Positions 17,551 to 27,262 are shown, numbered from the stretch's first letter. The stretch: DNA of 64,000 nucleotides from Ezakiella coagulans (GCF_003096635.1 NZ_QEKV01000005.1:1-64000); one strand, 5' to 3'. Made by a program: numbers and translations. Notes: generated from the letters alone by a model not told the origin.

Positions 17551-17642
17551 GTGCGAGACTTTTTTGGAGTGAGGCGTGCTGGCAAATACGTCGCAGCGAC
17601 TAAAATATGAATCAAGCGTTTATCGCGAAAAGGGCCGCAAAT
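17551..17642. repeat. Family C repeat, left arm shortened
   Basis: Starts GTGCGAGACTTTTTTGGAGTG instead of the usual outer arm; the tip GCGTGCTGGCAAATACGTCGC and right arm TCAAGCGTTTATCGCGAAAA are intact, ending CCGCAAAT. Confidence 0.7.
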
Positions 17643-17652
17643 ATTCTCACCA

Positions 17653-17720
17653 ATTTGCGTGGATATTTTGATGAGATGCGCCGTAAACTCAATTTTTGAT
17701 TGCGCAAGTGTGCTCGCAGA
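17653..17720. repeat. Family D repeat, left half only
   Basis: ATTTGCGTGGATATTTTGAT through TTGATTGCGCAAGTGTGCTC matches the first half of 15700-15825, then the match stops. Confidence 0.65.
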
Positions 17721-17741
17721 ATAGTATAAATAATAAAATAT

Positions 17742-17866
17742 AATTTGCGATGATAATTTGATGAGAAACGGTTGTATGAAGTGTTTTTGGAGTGAGGCGT
17801 ACTGGCAAGTACGTCGCAACGACGAAAACACGGAATCAACCGTTTATCGCAAATTAGCGCGCAAAT
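17742..17866. repeat. Family C repeat with compensatory changes
   Basis: The outer stem is AAACGGTT/AACCGTTT (AAACGCTT/AAGCGTTT in copy 1). The next stem is GTGTTTT/AAAACAC (ATATTTT/AAATAT in copy 1). Tip GTACTGGCAAGTAC. It lies just beyond the flavodiiron gene terminator. Confidence 0.85.
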
Positions 17867-17870
17867 AAAA

Positions 17871-17892
17871 AGAAAGGCGACATAGCCTTTCT
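17871..17892 (-). terminator. Terminator of the flavodiiron gene
   Basis: AGAAAGGC (17871-17878) pairs with GCCTTTCT (17885-17892); a T run follows on the minus strand. It lies 11 bases past the stop codon. Confidence 0.8.
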
Positions 17893-17903
17893 TTTTGTTC
17901 ATT

Positions 17904-19106
17904 TTATTTCATTGAATCTGCAATAGCTTTGGCGAGCTCCTTAATCTCTCCCACTTTTTCTTCGTCGAGTGACGATTTAAGAGAGATTGTTTCGCCGATT
18001 TTTTCAAGTTTTGAACTTTCCAAAATTTCTTCTGCAATTTTTTCGGCTCTTCCGCCCCAGCTCATGTTTGTGATAACTGAGACTTTTCTATTTTGGAAGC
18101 CGGTGCAAACGAGTTCTCTTAGGAATGCATCCATTCTCGGGTAGAGATCGGTGTTGTAGTTGATTGCGGTGTATACGAAGTTTGAGAATTTGTGTGCATC
18201 GGAGATGATGTAGCTGTAGTCGTATTCTGAAACGTCGTAAATGTGAATGTTTTTCACGCCATTTTCAGAAAGTTCATAAGCAAGCATGTCCGCAGCTTCT
18301 TCTGTGTTTCCGTACATTGAAGAATATGCAATCAATACTCCGTCCTCTTCGCTTTCAAAGCTTCCCCAAGTTTTATATTTTTCGATGAAGTATTCGATTT
18401 TATCTTTTTGTCTGTGAATCGGGCCGTGCAAAGGCAAAATCATTTTAACTTCTTTGCCTTCAAGTTTCTTTAATATAGCTATAACAGAACGTCCTTGTTT
18501 GCCGACTATGTTGATGTAATATCTTCTTGCTTCGTCGATAAACGCTCTATCCATATCAATTAAGTCGCTTGAGTAGTGTCCTTCAATTGCTCCGAATGTT
18601 CCGAAAGCGTCAGCACTGAAGAGTTCTCCTTCGCTTGACAACACAAACATTACTTCCGGCCAGTGGACCATCGGTGCAAATATGAATTCCAGTGTTCTCT
18701 TTCCGATTTCAAGCGTTTCTCCGTTTTTAACTTCCAAATATCTATCTTTAAATTCATCGCCGAAAAATTGTTCCAAGAATTGGAAAGTTTTTTTATTTCC
18801 CACGAGTTTACAATCCGGGTGATCCTTTAAAACCATATTAATTGCTGAGCTGTGGTCCGGCTCCATGTGAGTAATTACAAGATAGTCGAGCTTGTCTTCG
18901 CCAAGCGCATGGTTTAAATTTGAATAAAAATCATTAATAAAAGATGCGTCAACAGTATCAAAAAGAACTTTCTTTTCATCCTTTATGAGATATGAATTGT
19001 AGCTTACTCCGTCCGGCATCGGGAACATATTTTCAAATCTCGCCGTACGTCTGTCGTTCACTCCAATTCTATACAAATCATTTTCAAGTTGTTGATAAAA
19101 AAACAT
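17904..19106 (-). CDS. fprA: Flavodiiron protein (FprA/A-type)
   Basis: 400 residues, the length of two-domain flavodiiron proteins. The N-terminal metallo-beta-lactamase-like domain has the diiron ligands HMEPDHSS, APMVHWPEVM, SADAFGTFG and LPLHGPIHR; the C-terminal flavodoxin domain has the FMN loop YSSMYGNTEEAADML and NMSWGGRAEKIA. Such enzymes reduce O2 to water and/or NO to N2O in the cytoplasm of anaerobes, taking electrons from rubredoxin or flavin reductase; neither donor is adjacent. The ATG at 19106 has TAAGGAGG upstream. A 68-base gap separates it from the ADP-ribosylglycohydrolase gene, so it may be the last gene of, or separate from, the wal transcription unit. Confidence 0.93.
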   Translation of the reverse strand: MFFYQQLENDLYRIGVNDRRTARFENMFPMPDGVSYNSYLIKDEKKVLFDTVDASFINDFYSNLNHALGEDKLDYLVITHMEPDHSSAINMVLKDHPDCKLVGNKKTFQFLEQFFGDEFKDRYLEVKNGETLEIGKRTLEFIFAPMVHWPEVMFVLSSEGELFSADAFGTFGAIEGHYSSDLIDMDRAFIDEARRYYINIVGKQGRSVIAILKKLEGKEVKMILPLHGPIHRQKDKIEYFIEKYKTWGSFESEEDGVLIAYSSMYGNTEEAADMLAYELSENGVKNIHIYDVSEYDYSYIISDAHKFSNFVYTAINYNTDLYPRMDAFLRELVCTGFQNRKVSVITNMSWGGRAEKIAEEILESSKLEKIGETISLKSSLDEEKVGEIKELAKAIADSMK

Positions 19107-19174
19107 ATCGCTCCTCCTTATTTTTCTATCTAAATTTTACCATATTTCGTTAAATTTATCAATTATATTTCGCT

Positions 19175-19957
19175 CTATAATCTCATTGTTGCGAACTCTT
19201 CGGAAAATTCTCTTACAATTTTCTTAAACTCTTCCGGCAATTTTCGAAACACTTTCTCTTTTGTTTCAGTGTCAATCGGATAAATAATTTCTGCAACTCC
19301 ACCAGCAATTGCTGCAATTGTGTCCGCATCGCCGCCGATTGAAATCGAGTTTTTCAAAACTTCCGAAAAGTTCTTCGAGTCATTTAAGATTGTGATGCTT
19401 TCGGGAACTGTATTTTGAATTTTTTCGGAATATTCATAATTCTCTCTCAAATATTTCACATTCGTAAGATTTGTTCCGTATTCATTTTTCATAAATCCCC
19501 GAATGTCAAAATTTCTATCAATTTTCAAGTGCTCCGCAAGTCTCACAAGTGCTGTCACCCATTTTATACTCTCTTCGTGGTTGTGACTCACATTTGTGAT
19601 TCTCTCTGCAATTTCGATTTTTTCCGGAAGTGTTTTTTTAAGATAATACACCGGCGAAATTCTCATTGCTGCACCGTTTCCAAGTGAGCCGTATGGAGTT
19701 TTATCGAGAATCCACTGCCTAAATCTCACACCATAACTCGAAGGATATCGCCTTGCAAAGTCCGCCATCGTGTCCGCAATGTTTTCAGTTGAAAAATCAT
19801 TCGACAAACAAATTTTCATTACTGCAACAGTTAGAATTGTGTCGTCTGTAAAAGTTGACTGCGGTGTAAAAAGCGGTGCATCGGGATTTCTGTTGTTTCC
19901 AAACTCATAAGGTTCTCCGGCAATATCTCCCGCAATCGCTCCCAAAATAAGATTCAT
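19175..19957 (-). CDS. ADP-ribosylglycohydrolase family protein
   Basis: 260 residues. Metal-binding motifs of the DraG/ARH family are clear: LGAIAGDIAGEPYEF at the start, STFTDDTILTVAV, SLGNGAAMRI and SIGGDADTIAAIAGG. It should remove ADP-ribose from proteins or nucleic acids, or hydrolyse a related glycoside, in the cytoplasm. The ATG lies one base after the stop of ppaC, so it is co-translated with the pyrophosphatase at the end of the wal operon. No ADP-ribosyltransferase was seen in the window, so the substrate is open. Confidence 0.9.
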   Translation of the reverse strand: MNLILGAIAGDIAGEPYEFGNNRNPDAPLFTPQSTFTDDTILTVAVMKICLSNDFSTENIADTMADFARRYPSSYGVRFRQWILDKTPYGSLGNGAAMRISPVYYLKKTLPEKIEIAERITNVSHNHEESIKWVTALVRLAEHLKIDRNFDIRGFMKNEYGTNLTNVKYLRENYEYSEKIQNTVPESITILNDSKNFSEVLKNSISIGGDADTIAAIAGGVAEIIYPIDTETKEKVFRKLPEEFKKIVREFSEEFATMRL

Positions 19958-19958
19958 A

Positions 19959-21599
19959 TTAATTTTCCTTTGCTTTTTTTATTGCGTCGGTGACCTTTGG
20001 AACCATTTGTTTCTTTCGGCTCAAAAGACCCGGTGCAAAAAATTCGTTTTCCTCGATTTTTTCTCCAAATTCTCCCGCAATTTCGACTCCATATTCCCCG
20101 CAAACAAAAACTATTGAGCTTTCATCAAAAATATCCGTCACTACAAATACAAATGTGTCGTTGCCTTTCTCTTCTCTAATTTTTTTCATCTCTGAAATAA
20201 TTTCGGATTTGAGTTCCAAAACGCTTTCTTTATCGAGCGTAAAAATTTGTGCAATGCGAACGCTTTCTTCCATAATTTTAAATTCTTTTACGTCCATATT
20301 TAAAAGTTCCGAAACAGATTTACCTTTGACAGATGTGCCCGCTTTAAACATTTCATTTGCGTATTCTTCCGGCTCGATTTCAGCATAGAGTGCCATTCTT
20401 TCAAGCATTCTTCTGTCATCATCAGTGGTTGTCGGACTTCTGAAGTAAAGTGTATCAGAAATTATTGCAGATGAAAGAAGACCTGCGACTTCCTTTGTCG
20501 GTCTTATTCCTTCTTCAAAAAACATCTTGCTTATTATTGTTGCAGTCGAACCCACCGGTTCGTTTCTAAAGAACACCGGAGAATTTGTAGAAACAGGCTC
20601 GATTCTGTGGTGATCGATGATTTGAATGATCTCCGCTTCATCAATATTGTCGATTGACTGTGCTTTTTCGTTGTGGTCAACCAAAATCAGTTTCTTAGGT
20701 TTTCCCGTAATCAAATGATATCTCGAAAGGTTTCCGACAATTTTTCCTTCGTCATCCAAAACCGGGTATGAGCGGAATCTTGTCTTTGCAAGTTTTTCCT
20801 TCACTTCGTCAACCGTGTCGTTTATATTAACAGCATTAATCTCGCCGCTTGTCATAACAAACTCTGCCGGAATTGAAAGAGGAAGAAGACGTGCTGCCAT
20901 AAAACTGTTGAGTTCTGTGGAAAGAACGCTGATATTTTTTTCACGTGCTTGCTCCAAAATCTCATCTTTCATTTTGTAGCCGCCCGATACAATTATAAGA
21001 CTTACGTCTCTTTTGATTGCATCAATTTGTGCATTGTCCCTATCGCCAACAATCACGACATCGCCTTTTTTAATTCTGTCGCCAAGTTCATCCGGTTCCA
21101 TTGCATAAACAACCATCTTTCCTGTGAGTTCACGTTTTGCTTCATTCAAAACCTTTGCACTCAAAACGTCGACGATGTTGTTTAAAGGCGTGTTTGAACG
21201 ATGAAGAATCATATCGTCCCAAACATTCATATATGACTTCGTCACATCAGAGAGGCTCAAAACTCCCAAAAGTTTGTGATACTCATCAGTTATCGAAAGA
21301 AGAAGTGTCTTTTTCTCCTGTAAAAGTTCAATCGCTCTTTTTACCGGCGTATCTCTGTAAATTATTGTCGGTTCGTCGAGTTCCAAATCGTGCACCTTTA
21401 GTTGCATTGAAGTTTTTAGACGTGGTTCATCCACATTAAAATGCTCCAAAACAAACTTAGTTTCATTGTTCAGTTCTCCAAGTCTTATCGGCTCAGCCTC
21501 AGCTCTGCCCGATTTTTTCAAAAACTCCGCATAAGAAATAGCGGAACAAATTGTATCCGTGTCCGGAACTTTGTGCCCGGTTATATATACCTTTACCAT
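19959..21599 (-). CDS. ppaC: Manganese-type (family II, DHH) inorganic pyrophosphatase with regulatory CBS and DRTGG domains
   Basis: 546 residues, against about 310 for simple family II enzymes. The N-terminal DHH segment (VYITGHKVPDTDTICSA) is followed by a CBS domain (about 65-125), a DRTGG domain (about 150-250), a second CBS (about 250-300), then the rest of the catalytic domain with VDHNE and IIDHHRIEP and the C-terminal DHHA2 domain. CBS-type pyrophosphatases are regulated by adenine nucleotides, so this enzyme probably senses energy charge. The ATG at 21599 is chosen for its GGGTGA site and the conserved start; an in-frame ATG at 21611 overlapping the rlmH stop is an alternative. Confidence 0.93.
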   Translation of the reverse strand: MVKVYITGHKVPDTDTICSAISYAEFLKKSGRAEAEPIRLGELNNETKFVLEHFNVDEPRLKTSMQLKVHDLELDEPTIIYRDTPVKRAIELLQEKKTLLLSITDEYHKLLGVLSLSDVTKSYMNVWDDMILHRSNTPLNNIVDVLSAKVLNEAKRELTGKMVVYAMEPDELGDRIKKGDVVIVGDRDNAQIDAIKRDVSLIIVSGGYKMKDEILEQAREKNISVLSTELNSFMAARLLPLSIPAEFVMTSGEINAVNINDTVDEVKEKLAKTRFRSYPVLDDEGKIVGNLSRYHLITGKPKKLILVDHNEKAQSIDNIDEAEIIQIIDHHRIEPVSTNSPVFFRNEPVGSTATIISKMFFEEGIRPTKEVAGLLSSAIISDTLYFRSPTTTDDDRRMLERMALYAEIEPEEYANEMFKAGTSVKGKSVSELLNMDVKEFKIMEESVRIAQIFTLDKESVLELKSEIISEMKKIREEKGNDTFVFVVTDIFDESSIVFVCGEYGVEIAGEFGEKIEENEFFAPGLLSRKKQMVPKVTDAIKKAKEN

Positions 21600-21610
21600 A
21601 AAATCACCCA

Positions 21611-22066
21611 TTATTTATTATAATTACTGTTTTGTGTCATTTTAAACGAGCGATAAATCGCCTCAGTTAAAATTAGTGTCGTCATGTGATGAAGGAGTGT
21701 CATCCTTCCAAAACTTATCTTTTCATATGATTTTATCATATTGTGGTCAAAACCATAGCTGCCGCCAATCACAAAAGATATGGTTTCACCTATATTTTTC
21801 GATTTTATAATTTCATTCTTAAATTCTTCGGAATCCGGATTCTTTCCGTTCGCATCCAAAAAAATAATCCTTCCGCTCGCTGATTCAATCGCCTTTTGTG
21901 TTTCATCTCGAAGCTTCTCATTCAAGTTAGACTCATCTTTTTTAAGCTTAATCTCTTTTAAACTCACGATTTGAACTTTCTCATAAGGACTTGTTTTCTT
22001 TATAAAGTCATCAATTATAACTTGATATTCCTTTGGAATTTTTCCGGTTTCAATAATTTTTATCAT
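21611..22066 (-). CDS. rlmH: 23S rRNA pseudouridine-1915 N3-methyltransferase
   Basis: 151 residues, SPOUT fold. The SAM-binding knot FVIGGSYGF and the C-terminal FGRMTLLHHMTTLILTEAIY match RlmH; the more usual LPHQL is replaced by LLHHM. The enzyme methylates the pseudouridine at position 1915 in helix 69 of 23S rRNA on assembled ribosomes. The start overlaps the stop of walJ by four bases. In many Firmicutes rlmH lies downstream of the walRK cluster, as here. Confidence 0.9.
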   Translation of the reverse strand: MIKIIETGKIPKEYQVIIDDFIKKTSPYEKVQIVSLKEIKLKKDESNLNEKLRDETQKAIESASGRIIFLDANGKNPDSEEFKNEIIKSKNIGETISFVIGGSYGFDHNMIKSYEKISFGRMTLLHHMTTLILTEAIYRSFKMTQNSNYNK

Positions 22067-22842
22067 ATTTCAATCACCACACTCGGTCTAAATCTCGACG
22101 AAACAAAAACCGGCACATCGAGTCCCGCTTCCGCAATTGCATTTTCAACTGTGAGTTTCGCGAGCGTTTCGTCATTGTTAAAAAGCGAAATGTGCCCAAT
22201 CATAACAGCTTTTGTCCTGTCTCCGATTGCATTTATAAGATACTCCGCACATTCAAAATTCGAGAGATGTCCAAAATCACCTCGCACTCTTTCCTGAAGT
22301 GCCGGTGTATACGGTCCATGCTTAAGCATAATCGGGTCAAAATTTGCCTCCACATAAAAAAAGTCCGAATTTTTTGTAAGGGCCATAACTTCATCGGTTA
22401 TAACGCCCGTATCCGTTATTACTGAAATCTTTTTCCCATCGGACTCTAAAACATATCCCAACGGATCTGCCGCATCGTGGCAAATTTTAAAGGGTGTCAC
22501 AACAATATCTCCAATGCAAAAAGGGCCATCTATAAAGTGGAGAAGCGATTCATCTATTTGCTTCATCTTCATAGTAGCCATTTTAAAAGTTGCTCGATTT
22601 ATATATACGGGCGTTTTGAATTTTCTCGAAAGAACACCCGCACCGCTCACATGGTCGTCATGCTCATGAGTTATAAGAACACCCGACACATCCTCAATCG
22701 AAAAGCCCGCCTCGGCGAGAATGTTTTTCGTTCTCACTCCGGAGAGCCCCGAATCGATAAGAATGCTCGTATTATTTGATTGTATCAAATGCGAATTTCC
22801 GTTTGAACCGCTTTGAAGTGAAAAAAACTTCAAATTAATCAC
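22063..22842 (-). CDS. walJ: WalJ/YycJ metallo-beta-lactamase-fold hydrolase
   Basis: 259 residues. The metal ligands HEHDDH are in ITHEHDDHVSG; later ligands are in PFKICHDAADP, SVITDTG and IGHISLFNND. The family is a nuclease-like metallo-hydrolase conserved with WalRK, linked elsewhere to cell-wall and DNA-replication coordination. The start codon is GTG at 22842, sitting against the stop of yycI, which implies translational coupling. Confidence 0.92.
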   Translation of the reverse strand: MINLKFFSLQSGSNGNSHLIQSNNTSILIDSGLSGVRTKNILAEAGFSIEDVSGVLITHEHDDHVSGAGVLSRKFKTPVYINRATFKMATMKMKQIDESLLHFIDGPFCIGDIVVTPFKICHDAADPLGYVLESDGKKISVITDTGVITDEVMALTKNSDFFYVEANFDPIMLKHGPYTPALQERVRGDFGHLSNFECAEYLINAIGDRTKAVMIGHISLFNNDETLAKLTVENAIAEAGLDVPVFVSSRFRPSVVIEI

Positions 22843-23661
22843 CTAGTCTATCTGTATTATCGCGCCGTTGTCAAGAGTCACTCGAAGAGCAAGATTTGCA
22901 AGGCCGCTTGTAATTTTGTCTATATTTTCAACACTCGGAAGATTAGACGGATTAAAATAATAGTTGACCGAAACATCAACAATTGTACGTCCCTTTGCAA
23001 GTGGATCTCTGATAATTTTTAAAAGTTTACGCTTCGGATCTCTTATAGAAATCTTGCCGTCAAGTTTATTTATTCCGGAAAACGCCTGATATTTTAATCC
23101 CGTAATACCGTTTTCATTTAAATATACAATTGCAAATGCGTCTTCGAGAAATAGGCCACTCTCCGGCTCAACTTCTTCAAATTCAACTGTATAAAGCTTT
23201 CCATCAGCTTCTGAAATTCTTTGCACTTTAAGATTGAAATCAAGTCCGCGTTCCTTTAAGAATTCAAGTGCAAAATTCACTGCATCTTCCTGTGTTTCGA
23301 TTTTTGTATCCGTCTTTTCCGGCTTGTCAACATAAATAATTTGCTTGTTATTTAAAAGAATTAGTGACTTGTCACCTTCCTTAAATGTCGAAGATTCCGG
23401 TGTCGATTTCACAAGTGGACTGTCGAAAAATTTATACATAATCTCGTCATCCGTAAACACTTTATAATTGAGCTCCAAAATGTCCGTCGTGATGCTTTTT
23501 GGAATCTCCGCATCAATCTTGATATCATGGTTTTCCAAAATAGGCTCAATGTCAAAATTATCGACTCTGTCCTTGTTTCGAATATAAATGAATGACAACA
23601 AAAACAAATCGATAAATATAAAAACATAAATCATAAGAGTTTTCGCTTTTTTCCAGTCCAT
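22843..23661 (-). CDS. yycI: WalK regulator YycI, membrane-anchored
   Basis: 272 residues. A single N-terminal membrane segment (MIYVFIFIDLFLLSFIYI, about 9-27) is followed by an extracellular beta-rich domain, as in YycI. With YycH it forms a complex that modulates WalK from outside the membrane. The ATG at 23661 has GAGGTGA upstream, and the gene starts four bases after yycH ends. Confidence 0.88.
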   Translation of the reverse strand: MDWKKAKTLMIYVFIFIDLFLLSFIYIRNKDRVDNFDIEPILENHDIKIDAEIPKSITTDILELNYKVFTDDEIMYKFFDSPLVKSTPESSTFKEGDKSLILLNNKQIIYVDKPEKTDTKIETQEDAVNFALEFLKERGLDFNLKVQRISEADGKLYTVEFEEVEPESGLFLEDAFAIVYLNENGITGLKYQAFSGINKLDGKISIRDPKRKLLKIIRDPLAKGRTIVDVSVNYYFNPSNLPSVENIDKITSGLANLALRVTLDNGAIIQID

Positions 23662-23665
23662 AAAA

Positions 23666-24793
23666 TCACCTCAACTCCACAACATTTATATTTCCGGTGT
23701 TTTGTCCGTTGTACATGAAAAATGCATCATCGCCTTTTAAAAATGCAGCTTTATATGCACCGATTTCCGGCTTTCTCGAAACTTCCATATACGCCTTCAC
23801 CGTAACGGAATTATATTTAAAATAAGTTATACGATTATTCTTTATTTCCGCCTCATAAAATTCGCCGTCCTTTAAATAGTGTGGCAATTTTCCTTGGCAA
23901 AAGACAATTTTAAATCCGTTATTTTGGATATTTTCGATAGAAAGAATTCGATAATCCGAAAATGAAAGAAGCGAAGTCTTTATAAAATTCTTAAATGCAA
24001 CGAGTGAATCGAAAAGATTTGAATTCATCTTCCCCGGCCCCGGACTTCTAAGATAAACTATATCGCCGTTTTTCTTAATTTCGATACTTGCCGTTTCACT
24101 CGAATATATATATGAGTATCTTTCATTTATTTCGTAAATATTTTTTGTTCCCAAAAACTTTTCCGCAAAATTCTGTCTATCTTTTTTGCTGAAAGACGAA
24201 ATTGGATTTTGCACAACCGAAAAAGCGTTCACGCCTTTTGTGGATTCAGGAACAAAGAATTTATCAAAAAGTATTGAATTTTTAAACTCTTTCGTATGAA
24301 ATTCGACGTCAAATTCCGCCGACTTCATTCCGACATCAGTTTTTATATAAAGTCTTTTTTCCTGATTGTCTATAAAAAATTTATTAAATGATTCAAAAGG
24401 CACATCCCCGATTCTTGAATCCACCGAAAGATTTAAAAGTTTTACCGGTATTTCAAATCCTGAAATTGCAAGATAGCCGCGATGCATAAGTGGAGATTTA
24501 TCTCTCGACTCGCTAAGCTTTTTAAAATCCAAAATATCTTCGTCTTCGTCACGAAAGCTCTTTGAATTAGAAATAACTTTCGCAACAAAATCTGACAAAT
24601 CGTCTGACGGAATCGCATCCAAAAGCTCTTTGTTCGGATTTGTGCTGTAAAGCCTTTTATAGCTTATTACATTTTTATCGTCAACCTTGATGGCCTCGTT
24701 TTCTCTCACATTGTCTTTAAAAAGAAGCTCGTACGAAAGAAATATTGACAGCAAAACAAGCACGCTGAGTACAATGCTTTTAAGCCTCTCCAT
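23666..24793 (-). CDS. yycH: WalK regulator YycH, membrane-anchored
   Basis: 375 residues. An N-terminal membrane segment (SIVLSVLVLLSIFLSYELLF, about 6-25) precedes a large extracellular region with low sequence conservation, as is usual in this family; identification leans on position between walK and yycI and on topology. The start overlaps the end of walK by 14 bases. Confidence 0.85.
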   Translation of the reverse strand: MERLKSIVLSVLVLLSIFLSYELLFKDNVRENEAIKVDDKNVISYKRLYSTNPNKELLDAIPSDDLSDFVAKVISNSKSFRDEDEDILDFKKLSESRDKSPLMHRGYLAISGFEIPVKLLNLSVDSRIGDVPFESFNKFFIDNQEKRLYIKTDVGMKSAEFDVEFHTKEFKNSILFDKFFVPESTKGVNAFSVVQNPISSFSKKDRQNFAEKFLGTKNIYEINERYSYIYSSETASIEIKKNGDIVYLRSPGPGKMNSNLFDSLVAFKNFIKTSLLSFSDYRILSIENIQNNGFKIVFCQGKLPHYLKDGEFYEAEIKNNRITYFKYNSVTVKAYMEVSRKPEIGAYKAAFLKGDDAFFMYNGQNTGNINVVELR

Positions 24794-26579
24794 TATCTTT
24801 CACCGCCTTGAATTTTAGTGTAAACGTAGAACCGTTTCTACCGTCACTTTCAACTCTGATGTCGCCGTTCATGCTGTTTACCATTTCCTTTGCAATAGCT
24901 AGCCCGAGACCTGTGCCGCCAAGAGCCCTTGAACGACTCTTTTCAACACGATAGAACCTGTCAAAAATTCTCTTTTGATCTTCAGGTTTTATACCGACAC
25001 CATTGTCAGAAACACTAACATAATTATTTATGCCATCTGTCGATGTTGAAACATTTATCACTCCACCGTCAGGAGTGTATTTTACGGCATTTGAAATAAG
25101 ATTTATGATAACTTGAAGCAAGTCTTCCTCATCCGCAAGCACGGAGAGCGAATCCTCGTAATGCTCATAAATCGACATATTCTTTTCCTTCGCCATCAGT
25201 TTCATTCTTTCAACCGCCGAGTGCGAAAGTTCATTAATTGAAACCGGCGAAAGCTTTTTCTCTTCGGTCTTGTAGTCAAGCGTTGTAAGAATCAAAAGAT
25301 CACGCACTATGTGTGCCATTCTGTCCGATTCGTTGTCGATTACAGTCAAAAAGCTCTTTGCAGTCTCGTCATCGACTGGATATTTCATAAGCGTTTCCGC
25401 ATAACTCTTTATAGATGTGATCGGAGTTTTTAGTTCGTGGCTTACGTTTGCTACAAATTCACGTCTCATATCCTCGAGCTTTCTTTCCTTTGTCATGTCC
25501 TGATAAACCGCAATAACTCCCCCAACGTTCAAGTCTTTGTCCTCAAACGGTGCATAAAGAATTCTGTAGTTTTTGTCATTTAAAACAAAGTCTGCTTCTC
25601 CTGCAAGTGTAAACGGATTTTGGAAATTGACCGAACTTAATCCGAGCGTCTTTAGGTTTAATTCGATGTCCGAAAGCGGCATATCTTCTTTCACCCCGAA
25701 AAGATTTCTTCCCTTTTCATTTATGTGAATGATTTTTCCAAACTTGTCAACCGCAACAACACCTTCGATCATTTGGTTGAAAATAGTGTTCAGTTTTGCA
25801 CGTTCAAGTTCAGTTCTTTGAATATTATTTTTTAACTCGACAGCCATTTGGTTAAACATACTGGAAAGTTGTCCGATTTCGTCATTACTCTTAACCTCGA
25901 CTCGTTGATTGAAGTCACCTTCACTCATCTTCTTTGAAACATCTGTTACCTGTCTTATCGGTCCGGTAATTCCCGACGCAATAAAATAGCTTAGAATAAT
26001 TGTTATTAAAAGTGCAATAAGTCCCGAGTCAAAAATGATTCTCTTTGCACTTTGAAGAGTTTTTGTGATGACATCCAGATTTATAATAGCATAACAAAGC
26101 CCCTTAACTTTATTGTCGACACCCGTTATCGGCACAACCAAATGTGCAGAACGAATTCCCGTTTCATAATTCTCCAAAATAATTCTCTTCTCAATTCCTG
26201 CATATCCTTCTTTTATGAGTGCTACATTTAACTCCTCAATATTATAAGCGTATTGCCCATCATAAGTCGATAAATCATCGGTTTTTGAAGCAATAATAGT
26301 TTCAAAATCTTCGCTTGAAAGCACAAAAATATCATCGGTATCCGAAAAACGTCTTTCATTCAAAGACGCCTTTATACCTCTGATATTTTCATCTAAAAGC
26401 TCACCCGAGAAATAACTCGAGCTTGATAGGAGCGAATTTATTTGATTTTTTACGCTCATAATTCTATCGTTTGTGAGCGTTGAATCGAGCCTTCCTATAA
26501 TGGACGTCGAAACAATGAGGAGCACTGCAAGCACAAGTAGAAAATAAATTAAAACAAATCTCCACTTAATTGAACGCAT
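24780..26579 (-). CDS. walK: Sensor histidine kinase WalK
   Basis: 599 residues. Order: TM1 (about 7-29), extracellular sensor region (30-180), TM2 (about 183-205), HAMP (206-258), PAS (about 265-370, VDKFGKIIHINEKG), HisKA with the phospho-accepting His in NVSHELKTPITSI, and HATPase with N box NLISNAVKYT, G1 DNGVGI, F box IFDRFYRV and G2 GGTGLGLAIA. It phosphorylates WalR to control cell-wall hydrolase genes. The ATG lies two bases after the walR stop, preceded by GGAGG. Confidence 0.96.
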   Translation of the reverse strand: MRSIKWRFVLIYFLLVLAVLLIVSTSIIGRLDSTLTNDRIMSVKNQINSLLSSSSYFSGELLDENIRGIKASLNERRFSDTDDIFVLSSEDFETIIASKTDDLSTYDGQYAYNIEELNVALIKEGYAGIEKRIILENYETGIRSAHLVVPITGVDNKVKGLCYAIINLDVITKTLQSAKRIIFDSGLIALLITIILSYFIASGITGPIRQVTDVSKKMSEGDFNQRVEVKSNDEIGQLSSMFNQMAVELKNNIQRTELERAKLNTIFNQMIEGVVAVDKFGKIIHINEKGRNLFGVKEDMPLSDIELNLKTLGLSSVNFQNPFTLAGEADFVLNDKNYRILYAPFEDKDLNVGGVIAVYQDMTKERKLEDMRREFVANVSHELKTPITSIKSYAETLMKYPVDDETAKSFLTVIDNESDRMAHIVRDLLILTTLDYKTEEKKLSPVSINELSHSAVERMKLMAKEKNMSIYEHYEDSLSVLADEEDLLQVIINLISNAVKYTPDGGVINVSTSTDGINNYVSVSDNGVGIKPEDQKRIFDRFYRVEKSRSRALGGTGLGLAIAKEMVNSMNGDIRVESDGRNGSTFTLKFKAVKDNGEA

Positions 26580-26581
26580 CT

Positions 26582-27262
26582 CTATCCTCCAAAGTAATAA
26601 CCAATACCCCTCTTGGTAATAATATATCTCGGATCTTCGCCCGGTTTTTCAATCTTTTCACGCAAACGTCTAATCGTAACGTCGACAGTTCTGATGTCGC
26701 CGAAATACTCATAACCCCAAACTTCTTGAAGAAGTTGCTCACGAGTAAAAACTTGGCCTTGGCTGTCCGACAAAAACTTCAAAAGCTCGAACTCTCTTGT
26801 TGTCAAGTTCACACTTGCTCCGTCAATCTGTGCCTCATATTTTCCTGAATCAATTACAAGGTCCCCATATTTTGTGAGATCTCCTGCAGTGTTCGGCGTT
26901 TGCACACGTCTAAGATTTGCCTTGACACGTGCAATAAGTTCTCTCATTGAATAAGGCTTAACTATATAATCGTCGGCACCGAGTTCAAGACCCAAAACCT
27001 TGTCCACTTCTTCTTCCTTTGCTGTCAGCATAAGAATCGGGAAAGTGTAAGTCTTTCTCAAAGTTTTAAGCACCTCAAAACCGCCTATGCCCGGCATCAT
27101 AACGTCAAGAAGCATAAGGTCACACGGCTTATCATAAACCGCTTCAAGTGCTTCCTTGCCGTCCGGAAAAGTCTTTACTTCAAAGCCTTCCTGCACGAGA
27201 TTAAATTTTACTATATCCGTAATCGTTTTTTCATCGTCAACTACATAAACTAAATCGTTCAA
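26582..27262 (-). CDS. walR: Response regulator WalR (OmpR family)
   Basis: 226 residues. Receiver domain: acidic pair VDDEK, phospho-acceptor Asp in LLDVMMPG, MLTAK and KPYSMREL. The C-terminal winged helix has TTREFELLKFL and DVTIRRLREKIE. The start codon is TTG at 27262, supported by GGGAGG ten bases upstream and the conserved receiver start. A dedicated promoter lies at 27324-27352. WalR is the essential cell-wall homeostasis regulator of low-GC Gram-positive bacteria. Confidence 0.96.
   Translation of the reverse strand: MNDLVYVVDDEKTITDIVKFNLVQEGFEVKTFPDGKEALEAVYDKPCDLMLLDVMMPGIGGFEVLKTLRKTYTFPILMLTAKEEEVDKVLGLELGADDYIVKPYSMRELIARVKANLRRVQTPNTAGDLTKYGDLVIDSGKYEAQIDGASVNLTTREFELLKFLSDSQGQVFTREQLLQEVWGYEYFGDIRTVDVTIRRLREKIEKPGEDPRYIITKRGIGYYFGG

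Noticed and set aside
17430-17902. Overlapping minus-strand open frames of 96-133 residues
   Set aside because: They consist of repeats F, C and D read in frame; the shared peptide pattern (CDKRLI/FRDKRLI) is just the translated C repeat.
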